A DNA stretch of 64,000 nucleotides from Calditrichia bacterium (GTDB taxonomy: Bacteria > Calditrichota > Calditrichia > RBG-13-44-9 > J075), in assembly GCA_028284905.1 (NCBI GenBank), contig JANQQU010000043.1:310001-374000 (forward strand). Reading direction: 5' to 3'. Below, piece by piece: positions 17,152 through 26,791 of the stretch. How positions within the stretch are numbered: the stretch's first letter is position 1; each line of letters starts with the position of its first letter. The notes under the pieces are model-generated. The model saw only the letters and a program-made list of their open reading frames with translations. It had not been told where the DNA came from and searched no databases. The translations under genes and the position numbers were made by a program.

Positions 17152-18471
17152 ATGGCTGCAACACCAACCGAAGTCTTTGTAAAATATAAAGTAAAAGACA
17201 TCTCCCTCGCTGAATGGGGCAGAAAAGAAATTAAACTTGCCGAAGCAGAAATGCCCGGCTTGATGTCAATTCGTGAAGAATACCGTGGTCAGCAACCGCT
17301 GAAAGGTGCAAGAATCGCCGGTTGCCTGCACATGACGATTCAAACAGCAGTACTCATCGAAACCCTTGTAGAGCTGGGTGCGGAAGTTACCTGGTCTTCC
17401 TGTAATATCTTTTCCACACAGGATCATGCTGCCGCTGCAATTGCTGCCGCCGGCATCTCCGTGTATGCATGGAAAGGTATGACTGAAGAAGAGTTTGACT
17501 GGTGCATTGAGCAAACACTTTTCTTTGGCGAAGATCGCCAGCCGCTGAATATGATTCTGGATGATGGTGGTGACCTCACCAATATGGTGCTGGATCAATT
17601 TCCTGAACTGGTTGCCAATATCCGTGGACTCTCCGAAGAAACTACTACCGGTGTTCATCGCCTGTATGAGCGCCAGAAGAACGGCACTCTGCCCATGCCG
17701 GCAATCAATGTAAATGATTCTGTAACCAAATCTAAATTTGACAACAAATACGGCTGCCGGGAATCTCTGGTAGACGGTATTCGTCGTGCCACAGACGTTA
17801 TGATGGCTGGTAAAGTTGCCGTGGTTGCTGGTTATGGCGACGTTGGCAAAGGTTCCGCTGAATCTCTGCGTGGCGCCGGTGCACGGGTAATGGTTACCGA
17901 AATCGACCCGATCTGTGCATTGCAGGCAGCAATGGACGGCTACGAAGTGAAAAAAATGGATGATGCAGTAAAGAAGGCTGACATTATTGTCACTGCTACC
18001 GGTAATAAAGATATCGTTGTTGGTCGCCATTTTGAAGCAATGAAGCACAATGCAGTGCTCTGTAACATTGGTCACTTTGACAATGAAATTGATATGGCCT
18101 GGTTAAACGATAATCACGGTCACACGAAAGAAGTTATTAAACCGCAGGTGGATAAATATACAGTTAACGATCATGATGTCATCGTATTGGCAGAAGGTCG
18201 TTTGGTAAACCTCGGTTGTGCAACGGGACATCCTTCATTCGTTATGTCGAACTCCTTCACCAACCAGGTGTTGGCGCAAATGGAATTATGGCATAATTCT
18301 GAATCATACGACAACGAAGTTTATACTTTACCGAAACACCTGGATGAAAAAGTTGCAATGCTGCACCTGAAGAAGCTCGGTGTAGAGCTGGAAGAGTTAA
18401 CGGATTCTCAGGCCGAATATATTGGTGTTGAGAAAAACGGTCCTTATAAGCCGGAATATTACCGTTACTAA
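17152..18471 (+). CDS. ahcY: Adenosylhomocysteinase
   Basis: A 439-residue S-adenosylhomocysteine hydrolase. Visible are the substrate-domain motif [27 protein letters not shown], the NAD-binding [15 protein letters not shown] and the C-terminal KPEYYRY, whose Lys and Tyr close over the cofactor. It splits SAH into adenosine and homocysteine, relieving inhibition of methyltransferases. The ATG at 17152 has GGAAGG upstream; the in-frame ATG eight codons earlier lacks one. It ends at a strong terminator. No canonical SAH riboswitch was recognised in the short leader. Confidence 0.97.
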   Translation: MAATPTEVFVKYKVKDISLAEWGRKEIKLAEAEMPGLMSIREEYRGQQPLKGARIAGCLHMTIQTAVLIETLVELGAEVTWSSCNIFSTQDHAAAAIAAAGISVYAWKGMTEEEFDWCIEQTLFFGEDRQPLNMILDDGGDLTNMVLDQFPELVANIRGLSEETTTGVHRLYERQKNGTLPMPAINVNDSVTKSKFDNKYGCRESLVDGIRRATDVMMAGKVAVVAGYGDVGKGSAESLRGAGARVMVTEIDPICALQAAMDGYEVKKMDDAVKKADIIVTATGNKDIVVGRHFEAMKHNAVLCNIGHFDNEIDMAWLNDNHGHTKEVIKPQVDKYTVNDHDVIVLAEGRLVNLGCATGHPSFVMSNSFTNQVLAQMELWHNSESYDNEVYTLPKHLDEKVAMLHLKKLGVELEELTDSQAEYIGVEKNGPYKPEYYRY

Positions 18472-18493
18472 TTTTATTCATTGAAGTAACTGA

Positions 18494-18526
18494 AAAGGGC
18501 TTCCATTCCGGAAGCCCTTTCTTTTT
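18494..18526 (+). terminator. Intrinsic terminator after ahcY
   Basis: A perfect 11-bp stem (AAAGGGCTTCC with GGAAGCCCTTT, five-base loop) is followed by CTTTTT. Confidence 0.88.
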
Positions 18527-18963
18527 ATAAAGCAGATTGTTGATAATCTACTGAAATTGAGAAAAGTAAATCGAAATTGTGACGTAGAATGTCGAATTCT
18601 TATCTGGAAATTTGTAAATTTTGGGCCGGAACGTGCGTTAGAGTTTCAGTAGCCAATTGCCGTATAAATATGCATTTGTGCTAGAATATCTTTAGAATTT
18701 TGCGATTTTTGTGTTTATATTTTACTGCTCATTAAAATTCGGGTATCTGTTTGTTGCATACAATAACCAATAGAACACCGTTCAATATTAATAACGATTG
18801 CTGTTCTGAAGATTTTTTAAGTATTAATTTGTATGTCTGTGTAGGGTAACTTTGACGGTAAAGTTAATATTTAATGAACCGATTATAGAACTTAGCAAAA
18901 GATAAAAAGTAAAAGATGAACAGTATGCAGTTTAATTCAAAACACTATGCTTTGGGAAAAGTA
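18527..18963. other. AT-rich intergenic region upstream of the TPR/FlgO-like gene
   Basis: About 440 bases with no credible gene in either strand. It is AT-rich and should carry the promoter of the gene at 18964. I see no clear palindrome or tandem repeat. An ATG at 18916 would extend the downstream protein by 16 residues but weakens its signal peptide. Confidence 0.5.
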
Positions 18964-20859
18964 ATGAAACAAGCAAAACATTGGTTTGTGGTGCCACTTT
19001 TGGCGGTCATCCTTTGGTCGACTGCAGGGTATGCGCAATCGAACCGGGTTGTCGGCGTGCTTGCTTTCCAAAACAAAGGTGATATCGTTCATAATTGGGT
19101 CGGTCGGGGGATCGAAGCACTTTTGACAGACAAGCTTGCCACAGTTAGTGGTGTGCATGTCTATGAGAAAGAAACTTTTCTGCGCAAGCTGAAAGAAGTT
19201 AAAATCTCTCCGCGGGACAGAATGACTGCGAAGACTGCTTTTTCCATTGGGAAAGCTACCGGCGTGCAAGTTCTGTTTGGGGGCGATTATCAGGTTACCG
19301 GTGGTCAACTGACCGTCAATTTTAAGATGATGAGCACCTACACCGGGTCAGCAATTTACGAAGAAACTTTTACCGGCACTCTGGAAGATATTTTCTCCTT
19401 CTTTAGCAAAGGGGTAAAGAAGGGGCTGGACATAATGGTTGTCGTCCGTACGCCGGAAGAGGATGATTATCTCGATAGTCAACCGACGAATTCGATGAAA
19501 GCGTTCGAATCTTATTGCAAGGCTTTTGTTGAAATTGACCGGGAATCGCCAATGGAGGTTGTCGCCGGCTATCTGGAGCGTGCATTAAGAGAAGATCCCG
19601 GTTTTGAAGAGGCCCGCTACATTCTCGGTGTTGTTTATTACAACGGCAAATTATATTCCAAATCGCTCCAGCAATTCAATGCTGTTATTACCCGTAATCC
19701 GGATTATTTCCGGGCTTATTATGGGCGGGGTGTTATTTATTATCTGGAAAAAGAATATTATAAAGCACTTGGCGAATTCCGCCATAGCTTGCGTTTAAAT
19801 CCCGAGCATGACCGCAGTTACTATTATCTCGGAATTACTTATACCAAGATTGATTCATTGAAAAAGGGTATCCAGCATCTGGAGCGTTCGATTGAGATAA
19901 ACCCGAACTATTCACCCGCTTATTATCAATTGGGTATTGCCGATATGAAGCGTGGTTGGTATAAAAAGGCGATAACGTCGTTAATCGAAGCGAACAAGCT
20001 GAATGATGAGTATTCGCAATCTCATAATGCCCTGGGAGAGGCTTATTACGCATTGAATCAATTCGAAGAAGCGATTATCGAATTCAAAAAAGCGATACAG
20101 CTGAAACCCAAGTATGCTACGGCACATTTTAATCTTGCCAATTCAATTTATCGCCGTGGTGCATTGGCGGAAATTGTTGATGCTTTTTGGTCTCTGTTGG
20201 AGGTGCAGTATCCGGCCGATGCGATTAGCGGGACGAACGGTTCTGCAGACTCAACCTATGGCACTAACGGGAGTTATCCTTCGCCTTTACAAGGCCTTGA
20301 ATCGCTTCGGGAAAAATCGCGGATTCAGGATGCCTCGAAGCTATACAAGGAAATGATTCACTCCTATCGGGTAGCACTGAAATATGATAACCGATTCTAT
20401 GAAGCCAGTTACAATATTGCTCTGACTTATGAGAACCTCGGTGTCGTTGATAGTGCTGAATATTTCTATAAGAAGGCCATCGGTCAAAATTTCAACCTGC
20501 CTCAGGCACATATGCGTCTCGGTAAAATTTACGAGAACAAGCAACTCTATCGGGATGCATTGAAGTCTTTCAAGAATGTGGTGAAAATTGAGCCGTTTTA
20601 CTTTGCTTCAAACCCGGTGCTTGGCGAGGAATATCGTTACATCAATATCATGGAAGTTGTGCTCAAAGAGCAGGTGGAGATATTGGAGAGTGATCCTCAA
20701 AATCAGGAAGTGTTGAAAACGATTGGCAAAATTTACCACAGTCTGGGACGCTTAAGCCAGGCCGAAGAGTATTTCCAAAAGCTGCTCGCTTTGCGCCCAA
20801 ACGATACTTATGCGCAGCAATCATTGCGTGAAGTAAGACGGAAACTACGCAAATTGTAA
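18964..20859 (+). CDS. Secreted FlgO/CsgG-like and tetratricopeptide repeat protein
   Basis: About 631 residues. A signal peptide (MKQAKHW then a hydrophobic run ending AGYAQS) leads into an N-terminal alpha/beta domain (VVGVLAFQNKG, GRGIEALLTDKLATV, VQVLFGGDYQV). This resembles the FlgO/CsgG/TolB-N family fold that recurs in FCB TPR proteins. From about residue 190 to the end come at least eight TPRs (AYYQLGIADMKRGWYKKAI and similar), interrupted near 400-440 by a short Ser/Gly/Asn-rich insertion. It is probably periplasmic or outer-membrane scaffold protein. The ATG at 18964 has GGGA upstream. It ends at a GC-rich terminator. The exact role is unknown; a related domain pair occurs at 56586. 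Confidence 0.85.
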   Translation: MKQAKHWFVVPLLAVILWSTAGYAQSNRVVGVLAFQNKGDIVHNWVGRGIEALLTDKLATVSGVHVYEKETFLRKLKEVKISPRDRMTAKTAFSIGKATGVQVLFGGDYQVTGGQLTVNFKMMSTYTGSAIYEETFTGTLEDIFSFFSKGVKKGLDIMVVVRTPEEDDYLDSQPTNSMKAFESYCKAFVEIDRESPMEVVAGYLERALREDPGFEEARYILGVVYYNGKLYSKSLQQFNAVITRNPDYFRAYYGRGVIYYLEKEYYKALGEFRHSLRLNPEHDRSYYYLGITYTKIDSLKKGIQHLERSIEINPNYSPAYYQLGIADMKRGWYKKAITSLIEANKLNDEYSQSHNALGEAYYALNQFEEAIIEFKKAIQLKPKYATAHFNLANSIYRRGALAEIVDAFWSLLEVQYPADAISGTNGSADSTYGTNGSYPSPLQGLESLREKSRIQDASKLYKEMIHSYRVALKYDNRFYEASYNIALTYENLGVVDSAEYFYKKAIGQNFNLPQAHMRLGKIYENKQLYRDALKSFKNVVKIEPFYFASNPVLGEEYRYINIMEVVLKEQVEILESDPQNQEVLKTIGKIYHSLGRLSQAEEYFQKLLALRPNDTYAQQSLREVRRKLRKL

Positions 20860-20879
20860 TAGTTTTTCTTCCCTGAAAT

Positions 20880-20951
20880 CCCGTTCTCTTTGTCCTGCAA
20901 AGTGAACGGGCGCACAACCCCGCTTTTCGTGTGACCGCCCGCAACTTTTTT
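20880..20951 (+). terminator. Two successive hairpins with T run after the TPR gene
   Basis: A 13-position imperfect stem (20880-20892 with 20898-20910) is followed by a GC-rich hairpin (GGGCGCACA at 20908-20916 with TGTG-AC-CGCCC at 20930-20940). That hairpin is followed by TTTTTT at 20946-20951. The second hairpin is the likely intrinsic terminator; the two are mutually exclusive at their shared GGG. Confidence 0.6.
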
Positions 20952-20970
20952 CCCCGAAAATTACATATAA

Positions 20971-21067
20971 TGATGCAGTTATATTTACTGCATCACCTGA
21001 TCTTCGGCAAAAATCACACAGAAAATCCAGCTATATCCTTTATTCCGCAAATAGGATGCATGCCGAA
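20971..21067 (+). ncRNA. Candidate structured 5' leader (no known family)
   Basis: A perfect 8-bp hairpin (TGATGCAG with CTGCATCA, 20971-20995) is followed by an outer stem TTCGGCA/TGCCGAA (21003-21009 with 21061-21067). The outer stem encloses a 5-bp stem ATCCT/AGGAT (21035-21039 with 21053-21057). It lies 60-150 bases before a small unknown gene. I cannot match it to a known riboswitch; it may be a chance arrangement. Confidence 0.3.
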
Positions 21068-21125
21068 ATTGTTCCTTTAAAATTTCTTTTGATTGAAAAA
21101 TTTATCCATAAATGGAGCGTGGATA

Positions 21126-21506
21126 ATGTATGAAATATTGTATGTCCGCCAAGAGGAACCGGACGTTTTAATGCGTTGGTTTACCTCGGAAAACAACAAC
21201 ATTGAATTGTATACCTGGCAAGATAAAGGCACTCGTCATTTTGTGCGCTTTCGCTTGTTCTATGATCGCATGCAGGACGAAAAAATGCTCGAATGGAAAG
21301 GCAGCCATTCTTTATGGTTTGCAAAAGTAAATGAAGGGTATAGCAGTACTCGTAAGGCTTCACCAATGTTGGAAAGGATGGATACATCCATAGATTTGGA
21401 TTACGCCGTCCGTTTATTTGAGGCATATTCTGACGAGCTGGATGCGGCAGTGCAACATTTTGTATTGGAGAAAATACGGGAAAGACTGATCAAAAATGCT
21501 TCATGA
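21126..21506 (+). CDS. Hypothetical protein
   Basis: A 126-residue soluble protein with no recognisable domain, signal peptide or membrane segment. It is rich in charged and aromatic residues (YVRQEEPDVLMRWF, then LFEAYSDELDAAVQHFVLEKI as a likely C-terminal helix). The ATG at 21126 has GGAG eight bases upstream; a TTG eleven codons earlier is less likely. It is convergent with the minus-strand operon, separated by only 12 bases. A hairpin-rich stretch precedes it. Confidence 0.65.
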   Translation: MYEILYVRQEEPDVLMRWFTSENNNIELYTWQDKGTRHFVRFRLFYDRMQDEKMLEWKGSHSLWFAKVNEGYSSTRKASPMLERMDTSIDLDYAVRLFEAYSDELDAAVQHFVLEKIRERLIKNAS

Positions 21507-21518
21507 TTTATAATTGCC

Positions 21519-22538
21519 TCATTTGATTTCGGAAAATAACGCTCTCGCCTCATCAAAATAAGTATACTTCTCCATAGTGCTCACCACCATCTCCATTGTG
21601 CGGGGGATAAAACGTAAATACTTTTTGTCATTAAAACGCCGGTAGTTATAGGCAAATGCGCCAGCATCATGAAGTTTACGTTGAATGATACTGTAATCAA
21701 TCATCTGTTGATAATAGTCCCTGCTCCAGTCAATTTTCTGTTCCTTCAGATAATCATAATACCGATCTACAAGCGCCTTTTGTAAACTGGCAGGCACATC
21801 GATATATGAATCCCATAAACAGGAAACCAGATCGTATACCGGGGTGCCATGACGGGCATCCTGAAAATCGATAATGCTAAATGTCGGTGGAGAAGTGGTG
21901 GATGCATCGGCAAAGATGTTACTGCTCTGGAAATCACGATGGACAAAAAGAGGATTGCTGATATTTAAAACCGAACAAATTTCGTGCGCCAGTTTGCTCA
22001 GGGTTTTAAAATTAAAATCCTGCTTAAAATAAAATGTTAATAACTGCTCCTTGACGTGAAAATTGAATTCAAACATATACTTTTCATAATCGAAACGGCG
22101 TTGAAAAGCCGGGGTCTGTTTCTCCCATTTGCACTTTTGTTGAATGGAAAAGAGAAAATCGATCAGGGCAGTCATGGTCGATTCCATGGTGTTGGGATTG
22201 ACTTTCAGATACATCTCAAGGGTGGGTGCTGTGACGTATTCCAGGAAAATCCAGCCTTCTAAACGATTGATCTCATAGAGGCGGGGCGTGTTCACTTTCA
22301 TTCTTCGTAGATAATAATCTATGTGTGCATATTCCACCAGCATGCGGACATCTTCCCGGGGAGCAACCATGACAATTATGGTGTCTTCCGGGAAATATGA
22401 CTTCTCGGTAAATTCAATTTTGTAATATGACCTGGAGGATGCACCGCCTTCAACCGGGGTGAGGTTAAACGTCGAAGTTTGAAAAAAAGCACTTAATCTT
22501 TGATGTAGCTCAGTTGCAGCATTCAATACAGTTGCCAA
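21519..22538 (-). CDS. Phosphotransferase, AmgK-like sugar kinase family
   Basis: A 339-residue kinase of the aminoglycoside phosphotransferase fold. The catalytic loop HRDFQSSNI and metal-binding IIDFQDARHGTPVYDLVS are the form seen in AmgK (N-acetylmuramate/N-acetylglucosamine 1-kinase, COG3178) rather than in resistance enzymes, which have HxDxxxxN and D-W/F-E. AmgK feeds cell-wall sugar recycling to UDP-MurNAc together with MurU, which is not visible here. It opens with TTG at 22538, with GAGGCGG upstream; no ATG is suitably placed. It is the last gene of the minus-strand TRAP/CotH run, 25 bases after the GNAT gene. The substrate is inferred. Confidence 0.8.
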   Translation of the reverse strand: MATVLNAATELHQRLSAFFQTSTFNLTPVEGGASSRSYYKIEFTEKSYFPEDTIIVMVAPREDVRMLVEYAHIDYYLRRMKVNTPRLYEINRLEGWIFLEYVTAPTLEMYLKVNPNTMESTMTALIDFLFSIQQKCKWEKQTPAFQRRFDYEKYMFEFNFHVKEQLLTFYFKQDFNFKTLSKLAHEICSVLNISNPLFVHRDFQSSNIFADASTTSPPTFSIIDFQDARHGTPVYDLVSCLWDSYIDVPASLQKALVDRYYDYLKEQKIDWSRDYYQQMIDYSIIQRKLHDAGAFAYNYRRFNDKKYLRFIPRTMEMVVSTMEKYTYFDEARALFSEIK

Positions 22539-22563
22539 ATTTTTGTTCCGCCTCTTCCGTGTA

Positions 22564-23040
22564 TTAAGTAAGCAATTTAAACTGATCTGGCATTAGTCGG
22601 AAAATTCGCCAGTCTGTCAATAATTCAGCCCCCAAAGCGCGATAAAATCGGATGGCCGGTTCATTCCAATCCAGAACGGACCACTCCATCCTGCCACAAT
22701 CATTTCCGCTGGCAATAACAGCCAGCCTGGCAAGTAAGCTTTTGCCGATGCCGTTTCCACGACTGTCCGGTAAAACAAATAAGTCTTCCAGGTAAAGCGT
22801 TGGCTTTCCGGTAAAGGTTGAGAATGTAAAAAAATAAAGTGCAAATCCCACTGCTTTTCTTTTTTCATTCTCGGCAAGTAACGTAAAAAATTGTGGTTTC
22901 TCACCAAAACCGTGTAATTCTAACAATTCGGCAGTCACCTGCACCTGATGACGCAAATTCTCATAATCAGCTAAAGCCTCAACCAGCGACAATATGCTGG
23001 GAATATCCTTCCTTGAAGCTTCCCGGATGTTAATCCCCAT
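22564..23040 (-). CDS. GNAT N-acetyltransferase, SSAT-like
   Basis: A 158-residue GNAT enzyme of the diamine/spermidine-spermine acetyltransferase type. Landmarks are IREASRKDIPSILSLVEALADYE at the start, ALYFFTFSTFTGKPTLYLED, the acetyl-CoA pyrophosphate loop RGNGIGKSLL, and MEWSVLDWNEPAIRFYRALG. These closely follow the eukaryotic SSAT and bacterial diamine-acetyltransferase pattern. Polyamine or another small amine is therefore the likely acceptor, though related proteins use thialysine and other amines. The gene sits between cotH (19-base gap) and the AmgK-like kinase. speD elsewhere in the window shows the organism makes decarboxylated AdoMet. Confidence 0.85.
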   Translation of the reverse strand: MGINIREASRKDIPSILSLVEALADYENLRHQVQVTAELLELHGFGEKPQFFTLLAENEKRKAVGFALYFFTFSTFTGKPTLYLEDLFVLPDSRGNGIGKSLLARLAVIASGNDCGRMEWSVLDWNEPAIRFYRALGAELLTDWRIFRLMPDQFKLLT

Positions 23041-23059
23041 GATGATTCCCTGATGGAGT

Positions 23060-25441
23060 TTATTTTATCAACAATATCTTTAGCGGTTTTGCCTGAAGCG
23101 ATTCACCTGTAGCGGAGGCACCAGTCATTTGAAGAAAATAGATGCCGGAGACAATTTCCTTGTCGTTGTTATCGATCTGCCACTTCACCTGATGGGCGCC
23201 AGCCGGGTAATGTGAATCTGCAAGTATTGCTATTTTTTGCCCGAGAATATTGAATATCTCCAGCTTAATCCTGGCCGATTGAGATAATCGGAAAGGAATA
23301 ATTGTCTCGCCGTTAAAAGGATTTGGGTAGTTATTACCTAAATGAAAGACATTGCTTAATGTTGGTAAATTATCTTCACCAATGCCAAGTGGATTGTTGC
23401 TCATTCCCGGTGTTGGTGAATTAAATAATTGCCATTCAGGTTCACCATCAGCAACTCTGCCAAAAGAGACATCCGTAACTTGAAAACCGAAGCTAACGGA
23501 ATCGATCACCCGGGAGTTTGCATTAAATAAACCAATTTCTTCTCCATCCCGGGAAAGGCGGAAAGGTGCATGAAGCGGCCCCTGGTCCGGGGTGCCATCT
23601 AACCAAAGCAGTAGATGGCTGCGAGGAGCAATGCTCGTGTCCGGCAAAGACCATTTGGTGGGATTGTTCATGTTGTCACTCAGATATTTATCGCCCAGCC
23701 AGATAGTGCTGTCTTCACCATTGTAGATCTCTACCCAGTCATCAAATTCGCCGAAGGGATCGCTAATGGTCAGATCGTTACTCGCCATAAGCTCATTGAT
23801 GAATAGCGCCGCCTGTGGCGATCCTGTTAAAATCTGTAATGAATTTGCCGGCGCTCCGGAGGGATTGTTCGACGAGGCGTTGTTGTTATCGGTCGCTCTG
23901 ATGTAGTAAGAAATTGTCTGGTCGGCCCCGAACGCATCGAGAATGACACCATATGTGCCGTCATTGGCGGCACCATCGTTGTGCTGTCCATCGTCAAGCA
24001 TTGCCAGATTTTGCCAGCCACTGCCGTCATTAAAATAAAAATTAACATCCAGCGTCGTTGGTGATTCATCTTCCAGAAATGCGAGAACCGTTACCGGATC
24101 ATCCGGGCCGGGCAGCACAGGGGTATGGCGAACATAGGAAATTATCGGCGGAATCGGTCCGATCTCTAATTGGTCAATCGCGCTGCTGTTGCGGGTTTGG
24201 ATGAAGGGCTTTAAGCCATAGGTGACATGCGAACCCAGTGCCTGTGTGTATGAATTATGGAAATCGTCGATTGTATATCCATAGTCCAGTGTGCGGAAGA
24301 TATCTGCCTCCGCTGAAGGTGTAATCATGTCATGAATAAGGTCGATTTTGGAATCCATGTAACCGGGATTAAACGTCTGCGAGAGTAGCTGTTGCATGTA
24401 AAAAGTGAAGCGATCTTTATACAAATCGATCGAAAGTATGCGATCTGCCATTGGCCGGTTTTCGCTGGGATGTCCCCAATCATAGATCGAACGGTCTCCC
24501 CAATCTATTCCCGGAGAAATGCCTTCCCACCAAATACCAAAAGTATTGTCCATGTCGAAGGGAATATATTCAAATTTACCGGTGGTGGTGTTTTTGTAGA
24601 GATAAAAGTTGTTCTTGTTGAACCAGAGATTATCCCAATGGCCGGTGACGACCTCAACCGCGATTGCCCGCAGGTAGTCGTTTACATTAAAGACCTTTTC
24701 CAGCTCATTGACTAATTGATTGTCTGGCGTCAGGTTAAGCACAGAGATGAGATTGGCCAGGTCGCTGTAATCATCCTGTTGAACGTTCGTCTTTAAATCA
24801 TACGCCCGGCGATCGCCCTGAAAGAATTTGTATGAATTTGGATTGTCGTTGATATAGTTCATGTCCGCCGGCCAGAGACATTTATAAAGGTTGCCATCGT
24901 TGGCGCCGAAACGGGACCTTACAAAATTTTCATCGATATGTTCGACGTTGATATAGAGACCATAATATTGATTGTTGATGTAAAGTTCAGCATAGCTGCT
25001 GCGCGGGGCAGGGACATTGTTCCGGCGCATGATATCCCAGCTCAGTTTGGAGCGGATAATGGACGGATCGTTATGCTCGCCATTCAGATTCAACTTTTCC
25101 AGTCCGTAAAATTTTCTGCCGGGGAAAAAAGTGTTGAAGGAAACTTTGAAGGATTTTTTAGCCGAATACCGTGAGGTGTTCCCACGGAGCCGAAAACCGA
25201 TAGTATCGACAGATTCGGTAATGAAACCATTATCGAAGACAAAATTGGCCGGGAATTCATGATCACTTTTAATGTCATCAAAGATCATTTGAAGTGAGTC
25301 CGGATCGATTGTTATGTAGATTTTTGCAACAACATCGCTGTTGTAAACCGGTAACTCATCTGGGAACTGCGGTTGTGCATAATGCGGGATTGTAAAAAGC
25401 AAAAAGAAACCAAGAATCATTGCGGAGAGAATTGCTTTCAT
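23060..25441 (-). CDS. CotH kinase family protein with lamin-tail and C-terminal sorting domain
   Basis: A 793-residue secreted protein. A signal peptide (ending HYAQ) is followed by a CotH domain (about residues 35-390) with RLRGNTSRYSAKKSFKVSF, LNLNGEHNDPSIIRSKL and the active-site-like DMDNTFG. CotH proteins are atypical secreted kinases. Next come a beta-sandwich segment with a 'DDGQHNDGAANDGTYG' calcium-type loop, a lamin-tail domain (LFINELMASND to GEEIGLF), and a terminal sorting domain with NNYPNPFNGETIIPF and GIYFLQM. That end is the T9SS type A-like signal, implying export across the outer membrane or surface attachment. It is in the run with the TRAP transporter genes. Confidence 0.9.
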   Translation of the reverse strand: MKAILSAMILGFFLLFTIPHYAQPQFPDELPVYNSDVVAKIYITIDPDSLQMIFDDIKSDHEFPANFVFDNGFITESVDTIGFRLRGNTSRYSAKKSFKVSFNTFFPGRKFYGLEKLNLNGEHNDPSIIRSKLSWDIMRRNNVPAPRSSYAELYINNQYYGLYINVEHIDENFVRSRFGANDGNLYKCLWPADMNYINDNPNSYKFFQGDRRAYDLKTNVQQDDYSDLANLISVLNLTPDNQLVNELEKVFNVNDYLRAIAVEVVTGHWDNLWFNKNNFYLYKNTTTGKFEYIPFDMDNTFGIWWEGISPGIDWGDRSIYDWGHPSENRPMADRILSIDLYKDRFTFYMQQLLSQTFNPGYMDSKIDLIHDMITPSAEADIFRTLDYGYTIDDFHNSYTQALGSHVTYGLKPFIQTRNSSAIDQLEIGPIPPIISYVRHTPVLPGPDDPVTVLAFLEDESPTTLDVNFYFNDGSGWQNLAMLDDGQHNDGAANDGTYGVILDAFGADQTISYYIRATDNNNASSNNPSGAPANSLQILTGSPQAALFINELMASNDLTISDPFGEFDDWVEIYNGEDSTIWLGDKYLSDNMNNPTKWSLPDTSIAPRSHLLLWLDGTPDQGPLHAPFRLSRDGEEIGLFNANSRVIDSVSFGFQVTDVSFGRVADGEPEWQLFNSPTPGMSNNPLGIGEDNLPTLSNVFHLGNNYPNPFNGETIIPFRLSQSARIKLEIFNILGQKIAILADSHYPAGAHQVKWQIDNNDKEIVSGIYFLQMTGASATGESLQAKPLKILLIK

Positions 25442-25459
25442 ACAAGAAAAAGACCTTCC

Positions 25460-26740
25460 TTAGTTTGGGGCAAAAATATCAACTAGCCAAAGGCTGAGCT
25501 CCGGCACGTAGGTGATAATGATTAACGCGATCAAGAGAATCGCCAGAAAAGGCAGGGATGCGGCATATAATTTGACGATCGGTTTTTCGAAGCGGATACT
25601 GGCAATAAAGAGGTTCATCCCTACCGGAGGCGTTGTATATCCAATGCCCAGGTTCGCCAGAAATATAATGCCTAAATGAACCGGATCAACGCCAAAATTT
25701 TGTGCAATAGGAATAATTAATGGGGCGATTACCAGTATGGCAGAAAATATATCCATAACAGCGCCAACAACGAGGAGGAAAATGTTCAAAGTGGCGAGAA
25801 AGACAAGCTTACTATCGATGAATGTTTTCATAAATTCGAGAATCACCATGGGGATCTCTTCATCGATCATGTAGTTTGCCATGCCCAGCGCAGCGCCAAG
25901 AATCAAAAGTATGGCGCCAACCAGCACCATGCTTTCCCGGGTGACTCGCGGAAGGTCTGTTTTTATGTTGATATCTTTATAAATGAAAACCTCAACGAAT
26001 AATACATAAAAGGCCGTTACTGCCGCTGCTTCTGTCGGTGTAAATATTCCACCGTAAATACCAACCAGGATGATTAGCGGCAAGGGTAATTCCCAGGCTG
26101 CCTTTGCAGTTGCCTTTAAAGCATTCTTGGCATTGAACGGTGTGGTTGGCAGGTTGAGATCTTTCACTTTGTAGATGCCATAAACCGACAACATCAGGAT
26201 CATCAATAATCCAGGGAGCAGGCCAGCGATAAACAGTTTGTCGATGCTGACTTCACTGATCAATCCATATACAATAATCGGCAGACTCGGTGGGAACAAC
26301 ATTCCCAGGTTGCCTGATGATGTTAACAACCCCAGGGTAAAATTATCCGGGTAATTTTCCTTGATTAAAATCGGATAAAGCAGTCCGCCCAGTGCAATTA
26401 TTGTAACGCCGGAAGCGCCGGTTAATGCGGTAAAGACCGCACAGGCAACCAGGGTAACGATTGATAATCCGCCGGGAATCCAGCCAAAAAGGGCCCGGGA
26501 GAAGTTGATCAAGCGAATCGGGGCATTACTTTCGGCAAGTAAATAACCGGCAAAGGTAAACAGGGGTATCGCCAGCAATACCGGTTGACTGGCCATACGG
26601 TACAGCTCGATAATAACGACTGACAACTCAACGCCGGCAAAGTAGAAGGCGATAAGCGCAATGGCACTAATAATGGCAAATAATGGCGTGCCATACAATG
26701 CGAGTAAAAGCAGAACGAGGCCGATCACTAAAGTTGTCAT
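25460..26740 (-). CDS. dctM: TRAP transporter large permease (DctM)
   Basis: A 426-residue protein with about twelve hydrophobic helices and the DctM signatures: ALTGASGVTIIALGGLLYPIL, LGLLTSSGNLGMLFPPSLPI, FTPTEAAAVTAFYVLFVE and NLGIGYTTPPVGMNLFIAS. It is the sodium-coupled translocation subunit of a tripartite ATP-independent periplasmic transporter, working with the DctQ and DctP proteins encoded upstream. The length is typical. The cargo is unknown: TRAP systems carry dicarboxylates, sialic acid, ectoine and other organic acids. It precedes cotH by 18 bases. Confidence 0.95.
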   Translation of the reverse strand: MTTLVIGLVLLLLALYGTPLFAIISAIALIAFYFAGVELSVVIIELYRMASQPVLLAIPLFTFAGYLLAESNAPIRLINFSRALFGWIPGGLSIVTLVACAVFTALTGASGVTIIALGGLLYPILIKENYPDNFTLGLLTSSGNLGMLFPPSLPIIVYGLISEVSIDKLFIAGLLPGLLMILMLSVYGIYKVKDLNLPTTPFNAKNALKATAKAAWELPLPLIILVGIYGGIFTPTEAAAVTAFYVLFVEVFIYKDINIKTDLPRVTRESMVLVGAILLILGAALGMANYMIDEEIPMVILEFMKTFIDSKLVFLATLNIFLLVVGAVMDIFSAILVIAPLIIPIAQNFGVDPVHLGIIFLANLGIGYTTPPVGMNLFIASIRFEKPIVKLYAASLPFLAILLIALIIITYVPELSLWLVDIFAPN

Positions 26741-26791
26741 ATCAAGTAGAGTTCCTTTGGTTTCATCGCGAAAAACTGTTTGAATATGTGC

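Noticed and set aside
17266-18075. A 269-codon open frame antisense to ahcY
   Set aside because: It lies wholly inside a confidently identified enzyme gene and its translation is His/Cys/Asn-rich with no domain; it is a shadow frame.
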